Assembly (NCBI GenBank): GCA_944391805.1
Contig: CALXUY010000071.1
Location: 1-37,971 of the forward strand
DNA length: 37,971 bases
Source of the DNA: an uncultured Clostridia bacterium
GTDB taxonomy: Bacteria > Bacillota > Clostridia > Oscillospirales > CAG-272
Reading direction: 5' to 3'
In this document: one piece after another, positions 31,944 to 37,971 of the stretch
Layout of the letters: each line of letters opens with the position of its first letter
Numbering within the stretch: position 1 is the first letter of the stretch
Notes under the pieces: model-generated
Databases searched by the model: none
Told to the model about the DNA's origin: nothing
Seen by the model: only the letters and a program-made list of their open reading frames with translations
Translations under genes and position numbers: made by a program

Positions 31944-32750
31944 ATGAACAACTGGCTCTGTCTCGAAAACAAAACCGCAATCGTCACCGGAGGCGCCTCC
32001 GGCATCGGATACGCCACCGTATGTGAGCTGCTGGCCGACGGCGCAAACGTTGCGGTCTGCGACATCAACCCGCAGTCCCCGGCCTTTCCCGAAGGGTACG
32101 ACGACCGCCTGCTCTACGTGCCGACCGACGTCACCAGCCGGGAGAGCGTGAAGGCGATGGTGCAGGCCGTGCTCGGGCGCTTCGGCCGCATCGACGTACT
32201 GGTCAACAATGCCGGCATCAACCTCCCCCGCCTGCTGGTGGATGAGGACGGGCAGTATGAGCTGGACGACGCAGTGTGGGACAAGGTGATGAACGTCAAT
32301 CTGAAGGGGCTGTTTTACTGCTCGCAGGAGGCCGCCCGCGCGATGGTGAAGCAGGGGGGCGGCGTGATTGTAAACATGTCGTCGGAATGCGGGCTGGAGG
32401 GCTCGGAGGGGCAGAGCGTTTACGCGGCCTCCAAAGGAGCCGTCAATGCGCTGACCCGCTCGTGGGCCAAGGAGTTGGGCAAAAAGAACATCCGCGTGGT
32501 GGGCATTGCCCCGGGAATTCTCGAGGCCACCGGCCTGCGCACCCCGGCCTACGAAAACGCACTGGCCTATACCCGCGGGATCACGGTGGAGCAGCTACGC
32601 GCAGGCTATGAAAAGACAGGAACCACGCCGCTCGGCCGCAGCGGCAGGCTCTCGGAGGTGGCCGCCGCCGTCGCCTTCATGGCCAGCGAAAAGGCCTCCT
32701 ACATCCACGGCGTCACCCTGAATGTGGCCGGCGGAAAAACCAGGGGATAA
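31944..32750 (+). CDS. SDR-family dehydrogenase, sorbitol-6-phosphate-dehydrogenase-like
   Basis: A 268-residue classical short-chain dehydrogenase/reductase. The dinucleotide-binding motif TGGASGIG (15-22), NNAG (88-91), catalytic Ser near 146 and YAASK (Tyr160, Lys164) are in place, with the PG-motif VVGIAPGILEATG after it. Asp40 at the end of the second strand favours NAD over NADP. The opening NNWLCLENKTAIVTGG resembles the sorbitol-6-phosphate 2-dehydrogenase-like group in Clostridia. Substrate therefore may be a hexitol phosphate, but no sugar transporter lies beside it. AAAGGAG precedes the ATG. Regulation by the divergent DeoR protein is likely. Confidence 0.88.
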   Translation: MNNWLCLENKTAIVTGGASGIGYATVCELLADGANVAVCDINPQSPAFPEGYDDRLLYVPTDVTSRESVKAMVQAVLGRFGRIDVLVNNAGINLPRLLVDEDGQYELDDAVWDKVMNVNLKGLFYCSQEAARAMVKQGGGVIVNMSSECGLEGSEGQSVYAASKGAVNALTRSWAKELGKKNIRVVGIAPGILEATGLRTPAYENALAYTRGITVEQLRAGYEKTGTTPLGRSGRLSEVAAAVAFMASEKASYIHGVTLNVAGGKTRG

Positions 32751-32779
32751 CCCATCCCAACATAAAACACGATTCAGGG

Positions 32780-32990
32780 AGATTTCTCCCCCCTCTGCGT
32801 GGGGAAACTTCTTCAACGCCGGCGAACACGCGAAGCGAGTCGCTGATCGCGAAGTGATTTTATCAAAAAAGTGATTTGAAAGTGATTTCGTTGTATTGCG
32901 GATTCTTCTCTTGACGCAATCTCACGCGGCGAATTGCAGCTAACGCTTTTGTACAGGTTTTCTTTCAACCACCGTTTGTCTACAGTCTGA
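32780..32990 (+). repeat. Divergent member of the structured intergenic element family
   Basis: The stretch between the SDR and RNHCP genes starts with GGGAGATTTC, the conserved linker of elements A and B, and ends with TTTGTCTACAGTCTGA (32975-32990), the conserved right end. The middle is degenerate. No gene was found in it. As in A and B, a hairpin follows the right end directly. Confidence 0.6.
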
Positions 32991-33013
32991 CCCCCGCCTG
33001 CGCGGGGGTTTTC
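32991..33013 (+). terminator. Intrinsic terminator
   Basis: CCCCCGC and GCGGGGG form a GC stem with a 4-base loop, followed by TTTT. It directly abuts the end of the structured element and closes the SDR transcript. Confidence 0.8.
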
Positions 33014-33046
33014 CTGATCCGTCCTTGCGTTTTTTCGCCCACCCCC

Positions 33047-33075
33047 TTGACATCCTCTCCCGAAAGCGATATAAT
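33047..33075 (+). promoter_or_regulatory. Consensus promoter of the RNHCP gene
   Basis: TTGACA (33047-33052) and TATAAT (33070-33075) are spaced by exactly 17 bases, 36 bases before the start codon. Confidence 0.85.
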
Positions 33076-33111
33076 AAAAGCGGTACAGGATTCGGAAGCA
33101 AGGGGGAACGC

Positions 33112-33450
33112 ATGGAATCAAAACGCTTTGTAAAAAATGACTGCGGATTTGTTTGCGCGCACTGCGGACAGGCCGTGGAGCCGCTGGGCTACACCTCCCG
33201 CAATCACTGCCCCTTCTGCCTGTGGTCGCTGCATGTGGACCTGAACCCCGGCGACCGCGCCAACCCCTGCGGCGGTTTGATGGAGCCGGTCCGCGTGGAG
33301 CCGGATCCCAGGAAGGGCTATGTCATTGTGCACCGCTGCCTGCGGTGCGGAGCCATCCGGCGCAACCGCGCCGCGCACGAGGCAAAGGTACAGCCGGACA
33401 GCCTGCGGTTGCTGATCCGCCTGACGGCGGGACTGCCGGACGGCGACTGA
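33112..33450 (+). CDS. RNHCP domain zinc-ribbon protein
   Basis: A 112-residue small protein of the RNHCP family (Pfam RNHCP), named for the motif seen here as SRNHCPFCLWS (about 28-38). Four Cys pairs, CAHCG, CPFC, NPCGG and CLRCG, suggest two zinc-binding sites. No biochemical function is established for the family. The ATG at 33112 has GGGGGAA upstream; a longer open frame covers the promoter and is rejected. No gene was found between its stop and 33701; that 251-base stretch shows nothing recognisable except GC-rich sequence. Confidence 0.88.
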   Translation: MESKRFVKNDCGFVCAHCGQAVEPLGYTSRNHCPFCLWSLHVDLNPGDRANPCGGLMEPVRVEPDPRKGYVIVHRCLRCGAIRRNRAAHEAKVQPDSLRLLIRLTAGLPDGD

Positions 33451-33701
33451 ACGAAGGACAGGCAGCCTTGCCGCGCCTGCTGCATCCTCCGGAACGCAAA
33501 TCCGGCGCGCGGAAAAAGCGACCGGAGCGTCATTCCGGACTGCCGCACGGCCGTTGGCATCGGCCACGCCAGGCACGGTCAGAGAAGCCGAATTTCGCTC
33601 CCGGAGCAATGCCTTGGCTCATCGGGAAACCGGCCGCCTCTGCCCCGGGCGCAGCGGAGCACAGTCCAGAGAAATTCTGATTACGAAAGGAATCAACCGA
33701 C

Positions 33702-34244
33702 ATGGTATATCTGTTTTTGGCAAACGGCTTTGAGGAGGTGGAGGCGCTCTGCCCGCTGGATCTGCTGCGGCGCGCGGGCGTGGAGGTCACCACGGTGGGT
33801 GTGGGGGGCAGCGATATGATCACCGGCTCCCACGGCATCCGGGTGCAGGCCGATCTGCCCGACACAATGTTCCGGGACGCACGCCCCGACATGGTGATTC
33901 TGCCCGGCGGAATGCCGGGCGCCGGCAATCTGGACGCCTCCCCGGTTGTGGAGCAGGCGCTGCGCGCGGCCTACCGCTCGGGCGGATACCTGGCCGCCAT
34001 CTGCGCCGCACCGATGGTGCTGGGTCACAAGGGCTATCTGAAGGGCAAGACCGCCATCTGCTTCCCCGGCTTTGAGGGGGAGCTGACCGGTGCCTCCATC
34101 GCCTCCTCCCGCGTGGTGCGGGACGGCCGCATCATCACGGCTGCCGGCATGGGAGTGGCGCTCGAGTTCGGGCTGGAATTGGTTTCGGTTCTGAAGGGAG
34201 ATGAGGCCGCTGCGGCGCTCCGCCGTTCGGTTCTGGCCGACTGA
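33702..34244 (+). CDS. DJ-1/PfpI/YajL family protein
   Basis: A 180-residue cytoplasmic protein of the DJ-1 superfamily. The nucleophile-elbow Cys is in LAAICAAPMVLG (Cys101), with the conserved acidic residue in GFEEVEA near the start and VILPGGMPGAGNL in between. Length and motif spacing match the YajL/DJ-1-type 180-190-residue group, whose members act in oxidative and carbonyl stress; the exact reaction is debated. AAAGGAATC precedes the ATG. Its stop is four bases before the ATG of the cyclo-ligase fusion gene, so the two are translationally coupled. Confidence 0.92.
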   Translation: MVYLFLANGFEEVEALCPLDLLRRAGVEVTTVGVGGSDMITGSHGIRVQADLPDTMFRDARPDMVILPGGMPGAGNLDASPVVEQALRAAYRSGGYLAAICAAPMVLGHKGYLKGKTAICFPGFEGELTGASIASSRVVRDGRIITAAGMGVALEFGLELVSVLKGDEAAAALRRSVLAD

Positions 34245-34248
34245 AGGA

Positions 34249-36267
34249 ATGACCAAGCAGCAACTGCGGCAGGAGCTCAAATCCCTGCGCAACGCAATCC
34301 CTCCCGAGGGCAAGCGCCGGCTGGATCACCTGATCCAGCGGCGCATCGCCTCCTCCCGCGCCTTCCGGACAGCCAAAACCGTGCTGCTTTACGCGCCGGT
34401 CAACGGCGAGATCGACCTGCTGCCGCTGGTTCGCCTCTGCCGCAGGCAGGGCAAGCAGGTCGGCTTTCCTGTCACCGATACCGGGAGCAAAACCATCCGC
34501 TTCCGTCAACTGACTCCGGAGGGCAGGCTCTCGCCGGGGGCATACGGCATACCCGAGCCGCCGGCCGACGCGCCGCTCTGCCGGATCGACTCCCGCACGC
34601 TCTGCCTGCTGCCCGGGCTGTCCTTTGACCGCTCGGGCAACCGGCTCGGCTACGGAGCCGGTTACTACGACCGGTTTCTCGCCTCCTTTCCGGGCGTGAC
34701 GCTCGGGGCGGTATATGAAAAGCTGATGCGGGACATTCCCGCGGAGCCGCACGACATTCCCGTCCGTCTGGTGGTGAATGAGCGGGAGCTGATCGTCTGC
34801 TCCCGTGAACGGGCACGCACGGCCGGACGCATCGCATCCGGAGCGAGGGCGGCAGCGCAAAGTGCCGCCAACGGTACCTCCGGCACACATACCGGCGCGC
34901 AAAACCGCTCACCCGCAGGCACGCGGAGCGGCTCACCGGACGACACGTCCGCCCGCCCGCAGAATCCAACACGGGGAGACGCACAGCCGGCACGGGACGG
35001 CGCACCAGCCGCCGGCAGGGCAGACGCGCGTGGGGAACCGTCGGGCAACCGTACACAGATTCCGCCGCGGGAAGGCAGGCAAGCCGCGTCCGGCACACAG
35101 GCATCTTCCGGCGCGCGGAAGCCCGGAGCGGCGCCGTCCGGTACAGGAAAATCCAGATCCTCCTCTCCCCGGCGCGGGCAGGAAGCCGACGCGGGGATTC
35201 CTGCTTATGCGAAGCAGCTCGGCGCAAAGATCTGGCTGCGGCTGTCGGAGTGGCTGGCGCCCTTGAGCCGTGCCTTCAACCGCTGGCTGCAGGCAGAGCC
35301 GGGCAAACAAAAGAAAAACAGCCGCGATGCGGCTCCGGCCGCGGCGCCTGCCGCCACTCCACGCCTCGGGCCGCCGCTTCTGGTGCTTGTCACCTTTCTC
35401 TTTCTGATTCTCTCCCGCTTCATTGACGGGCAGCTCACCCGGCGGGGCAGCGAATACATCACCGTCATTCTGCTTCAGCTTCTGATTTTTGTGCTGCCCG
35501 CGGTGCTCTACATTCAGCTCCGGGGCGAGCAGTTTCCTTCCCGTATCCGAATGAAGCCCCTGCGTCCCGAGCACCTCTGGCTCTGCTTTTGCGTACTGGT
35601 TGTGCTGGTGTGCGGAAATCTGCTGCTGAGCATTATGACCGGAGGAATTGCCTCGCTGGGCGGCAACTTCACGCTCTACAACATCTTTGTGGCGCGCATC
35701 AACGGCAGCATCTGGGAAACGATTTATGTGATCCTCGCGTACGCCGTGCTTCCCGCATTCTGTGAGGAGCTGGTCTACCGCTCGGTGCTCTGCGCCGATT
35801 ACGAGGGGGCCGGCGTCGGCGTTGCGGTGGCAGTCAGCTCGATCTTTTTTGCCATGCTGCACTTCTCCTTCCCGCTTTTTATCAACTATCTGTTTTCGGG
35901 GCTGCTGTTGGCCGGCGTCATGTATGCCACCCGCTCCACGCTCGGCTCCATGCTGATTCACCTGCTCTACAATCTGTTCTGCCTGTTCGGGCAGCCCTAT
36001 CTCTCGGCCTTTTATGTGAACGCGGGAAGCAGCGAAATTTTCATCTTCTGTCTGATTGTTCTGCTGCTGCTGTTTGCCGCCTTTTCCGCCGGAGAAGCCC
36101 GCAAAATCTACCATCTCTATGCCAAGAACAATGTCAGCTCGGATTACACCACCCCGGTCCGGCTGGCCGATTACCCCCGCCGCATCGGCCGGGTGCTGCT
36201 GACGCCGACCGCCGCGGCTGCCGCTGTGGTCTGGCTGATCATGGCAATTCTGGACGTCGCGCGCTGA
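34249..36267 (+). CDS. Fusion of 5-formyltetrahydrofolate cyclo-ligase and CPBP intramembrane protease
   Basis: One continuous frame of 672 residues joins two unrelated families. Residues 1-184 are a complete 5-formyltetrahydrofolate cyclo-ligase, which converts 5-formyl-THF to methenyl-THF using ATP: MTKQQLRQELKSLR at the start and LLPGLSFDR-GNRLGYGAGYYDRFL (about 120-144), the ATP and substrate loop. Residues about 185-375 are a low-complexity Ala/Gly/Ser/Arg/Pro linker, probably disordered. Residues about 376-672 are a polytopic CPBP (CAAX-type) metalloprotease with CEELVYR (EE at 506-507), FAMLHF (H538) and HLLYN (H571), the three zinc or catalytic motifs. The ATG at 34249 directly follows AAGGA, four bases after the DJ-1 stop, so reinitiation is likely; an ATG at 34201 in frame is an alternative. 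Free-standing versions are normal; this fusion is unusual. Confidence 0.88.
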   Translation: MTKQQLRQELKSLRNAIPPEGKRRLDHLIQRRIASSRAFRTAKTVLLYAPVNGEIDLLPLVRLCRRQGKQVGFPVTDTGSKTIRFRQLTPEGRLSPGAYGIPEPPADAPLCRIDSRTLCLLPGLSFDRSGNRLGYGAGYYDRFLASFPGVTLGAVYEKLMRDIPAEPHDIPVRLVVNERELIVCSRERARTAGRIASGARAAAQSAANGTSGTHTGAQNRSPAGTRSGSPDDTSARPQNPTRGDAQPARDGAPAAGRADARGEPSGNRTQIPPREGRQAASGTQASSGARKPGAAPSGTGKSRSSSPRRGQEADAGIPAYAKQLGAKIWLRLSEWLAPLSRAFNRWLQAEPGKQKKNSRDAAPAAAPAATPRLGPPLLVLVTFLFLILSRFIDGQLTRRGSEYITVILLQLLIFVLPAVLYIQLRGEQFPSRIRMKPLRPEHLWLCFCVLVVLVCGNLLLSIMTGGIASLGGNFTLYNIFVARINGSIWETIYVILAYAVLPAFCEELVYRSVLCADYEGAGVGVAVAVSSIFFAMLHFSFPLFINYLFSGLLLAGVMYATRSTLGSMLIHLLYNLFCLFGQPYLSAFYVNAGSSEIFIFCLIVLLLLFAAFSAGEARKIYHLYAKNNVSSDYTTPVRLADYPRRIGRVLLTPTAAAAAVVWLIMAILDVAR

Positions 36268-36327
36268 CGCTTCCCGCGTGCCGCGCCGGCTCCTGCGTAT
36301 GGCGGCCCGACGGGGCCTCCATCAGGA

Positions 36328-36591
36328 GAGATTTCACCGCCTCGGGCGGAAACTTTTGCGAAGCAAAATTCCGGCATCTCCGGTGCCTTGCAACACAACG
36401 CCCCACAGCGTTGGATCCGTAGGAGCTTTTTGCTCCACAAAAAGTTACCCTCCGCATAGGACGAAATCTCCTTATACGGCGGTGAACTTGCGAAGCGATT
36501 TGCGGATTTGGAACAAATCCTCAGACCGTAGACAAAAAGCGTCCATCCCACGGCATTGGCCAAGGCATGGACGCTTTTTGTCTACGGTCTG
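36328..36591 (+). repeat. Divergent structured intergenic element with a 25-bp inverted repeat
   Basis: GAGATTTC followed by CCGCC/GGCGG, TTTTGC/GCAAAA, AACGCCCCAC-GCGTTGGATCCGT (shared with element A) and GGAGC/GCTCC form a chain of hairpins. The right part holds a perfect 25-bp inverted repeat, 36522-36546 and 36567-36591, around a 20-base loop. Both arms carry the TTTGTCTACGGTCTG motif that ends the other elements. No gene was found from 36268 to 36765. The hairpin could also terminate transcription from both sides. Confidence 0.65.
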
Positions 36592-36765
36592 TACAGTCAT
36601 ACCTGTATATCGACATCCCTTTTCCCTTCTTTCTGCTTTTCTCTTATTATACCAGATTTTTGGGTGTTTGTCGACTCTACTTATAGTATAACATTCCATA
36701 ACTATAATCACATTGTTTTCTCATTTTCAATACTTGTCAATGAATTGATGGCCATGTGCGAATGA

Positions 36766-36855
36766 ATGGCTTGTGTGGGAGACACACTTACACCGCTTGC
36801 TATTGCTGAAATTGGCGACATGATGAACTTTCATTTCAAACACACTTGGCGATGA
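36766..36855 (+). pseudogene. IS110-family transposase relic
   Basis: The plus-strand frame reads MACVGDTLTPLAIAEIGDMMNF, very like the C-terminal transposase_20 region of IS110 enzymes, where intact members read roughly GVGP-LAP-LIAEIGDVRRF. The frame just upstream ends in VNELMAMCE and a stop codon. Only about 30 residues remain and a stop ends them. It overlaps antisense the last 25 bases of the leucine-rich-repeat gene. Confidence 0.65.
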
Positions 36856-37910
36856 TTAAACATTCCTCTTTCCGCAGTTCGGATATTCTGATCCGATTGT
36901 AGTTCTGACAGCGGTATCAGGGTATATATCTCCCGCAGGGGCGTGGTATCCCAGCCCGGCATAGAGGGATTGTAATAGATTTTCACATCCTGCACCGGGG
37001 TAATAAAGTCAAAAAATTTATTTTGGCCAATTTGTGGCGCAGCACCGTCAAAATACACTTTTTTCAAATTCAAATAATCCATAAATGCCGAGCTTGCAAT
37101 ATATTCAACGCTTGCCGGAATTTTCAGCGTCTCCACCTGTCCCCCGTATCCAAAACCAGACTGACCGATCTGCTTCAATCCGTCTTCAAAAACAATCTCT
37201 GTCACAGCTTTGACCCCGTGGAACGGGGATGCTCCCCATGTCTCCAGTGTTTTAGGAATCCAGATCTTTTTGACGCTGCGACAATTGAGAAATGCGTAAT
37301 CTCCAAGCTCCTGAAGATTTTTGGGGAGAATTATTTCCTCCAGCGCTGTGCACTCGTAAAACGCCTCTTCGCGTATCAACTGGATGTTATTCCCAAATTT
37401 GACTGTCTTTAAATTTTGACAATTTCTAAATGCTTCTCTGTCAATGTACTTTATTGATTCCATCGAAAGATCAATGCTGGTAAGAGAATTACAATCATGA
37501 AAAGCCCCCCACGTAATAGTAATCAAAGATGCACTCATTCTAATATCTGTTAAGTTTTTACAATTAGAAAATGCAAATGACGAAATATATATCACAGTAT
37601 CTGGCATTTTGATAGAAACAATGCCCGACTCCGAAAAAGCACCCTCGCCAATTACCGTCACATCTTTGCCATCTATGGTTTGCGGAATAACGACATGGTC
37701 ATCGGTGCCAACATATTTTGTGATTTCAATTCCTCCATCCTCCCGGAGCTGATATTCAAAATCCGACACGGAATTGGCATCTATCGTTTCCGACTCAACC
37801 TGCTGCGATGTATCGGTGGATGTTGGATTATCTACTGGCACCTGCTTGCAGGAAACAAATGAACATAGCAACGATCCACATATACATATCATTGCAATCG
37901 TTTTTTTCAT
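36831..37910 (-). CDS. BspA-like leucine-rich-repeat lipoprotein
   Basis: A 359-residue surface lipoprotein. The signal peptide ends in the lipobox FVSC (Cys21), followed by a Ser/Thr/Glu linker. Residues about 50-330 hold about ten 22-24-residue LRR_5 (BspA-type, Treponema pallidum-like) repeats, with unit shape AF-NC-NL--I-(L/M)P-S--TI, for example EAFYECTALEEIILPKNLQEL and YAFLNCRSVKKIWIPKTLETW. Such proteins bind host or bacterial surfaces. The last about 15 residues (FNHRQVCLK) leave the repeat pattern and are coded across the IS110 relic. Base composition is more AT-rich than that of neighbouring genes, which suggests later acquisition. AAGGTGAT precedes the ATG. A -10 box lies at 37954-37949. 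Confidence 0.92.
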   Translation of the reverse strand: MKKTIAMICICGSLLCSFVSCKQVPVDNPTSTDTSQQVESETIDANSVSDFEYQLREDGGIEITKYVGTDDHVVIPQTIDGKDVTVIGEGAFSESGIVSIKMPDTVIYISSFAFSNCKNLTDIRMSASLITITWGAFHDCNSLTSIDLSMESIKYIDREAFRNCQNLKTVKFGNNIQLIREEAFYECTALEEIILPKNLQELGDYAFLNCRSVKKIWIPKTLETWGASPFHGVKAVTEIVFEDGLKQIGQSGFGYGGQVETLKIPASVEYIASSAFMDYLNLKKVYFDGAAPQIGQNKFFDFITPVQDVKIYYNPSMPGWDTTPLREIYTLIPLSELQSDQNIRTAERGMFNHRQVCLK

Positions 37911-37948
37911 GTCTGCATCACCTTCCCATTTGAATTTATTGTAATCAT

Positions 37949-37954
37949 ATTATA
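37949..37954 (-). promoter_or_regulatory. -10 box for the leucine-rich-repeat gene
   Basis: TATAAT on the minus strand, 38 bases before the ATG at 37910. The expected -35 position falls at or beyond the right edge of the window, so it cannot be checked. Confidence 0.55.
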
Positions 37955-37971
37955 TCATGAATTGTTAATAT

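Noticed and set aside
33451..33701. Possible small gene between RNHCP and DJ-1
   Set aside because: Frames through it have no ribosome binding site and are rich in Pro/Arg/Ala from base composition. No conserved motif was seen.

Overview
The window looks like chromosomal DNA of an anaerobic, fairly GC-rich Bacillota of the class Clostridia, probably a gut member of the Oscillospirales/Christensenellales type. This is inference from strong AAAGGAGG-type ribosome binding sites, consensus TTGACA-17-TATAAT promoters, many lipoproteins with Thr/Pro/Glu-rich linkers, a yybP-ykoY element in front of mntP, BspA-like leucine-rich repeats, and abundant structured intergenic repeats. No rRNA, tRNA, CRISPR array or intact mobile element was seen.

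Layout. (1) 1-5090: an edge-truncated start, an AT-rich regulatory stretch, then a minus-strand block of recG, an unrecognised 369-residue protein, an overlapping 53-residue protein and an AraC regulator. A perfect sigma-70 promoter precedes recG, and an IS1182-type transposase relic lies beside it. (2) 5492-14195: operon 1 (minus strand). From promoter outward it encodes an orphan solute-binding lipoprotein, a 778-residue secreted lamin-tail-domain protein, a 40-residue peptide, two tandem ComEC-like metallo-beta-lactamase-fold proteins and a small lipoprotein with 19 Asp-Pro repeats. Its likely AraC regulator sits directly upstream. (3) 14515-15066: an Imm-5-like immunity protein on the plus strand. 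(4) 15296-22358: operon 2 (minus strand): a lipoprotein with a sialidase-like propeller, a secreted protein with an unusual C-terminal tail, a second orphan solute-binding lipoprotein, a nucleoside hydrolase and a second sialidase-like propeller protein. A divergent AraC gene lies at 22546-23298. Operons 1 and 2 share a 14-bp promoter-core sequence and related N-terminal domains, so they look like one regulon for sensing or scavenging an extracellular polymer or nucleoside-containing substrate.

(5) 23486-24295: yybP-ykoY riboswitch and mntP. (6) 24828-27960: a GT-C-like membrane protein followed by a GtrB-like GT2 enzyme, a likely polyprenyl-phosphate-sugar pair. (7) 28076-30702: a polar amino-acid ABC transporter whose ATPase carries an unusual insertion of about 65 residues. 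(8) 30948-32750: divergent DeoR regulator and SDR dehydrogenase. (9) 33112-36267: RNHCP protein, DJ-1 family protein, and one continuous frame fusing 5-formyltetrahydrofolate cyclo-ligase to a CPBP intramembrane protease. (10) 36766-37910: an IS110-type relic running into the 3' end of a BspA-like leucine-rich-repeat lipoprotein gene.

The most striking unexplained structure is a family of intergenic elements (16446-16680, 24437-24671, and divergent members near 32780-32990 and 36328-36591). They are built of consecutive hairpins whose arms differ between copies but stay complementary. The two best copies are each bracketed by copy-specific direct repeats that are themselves hairpins.
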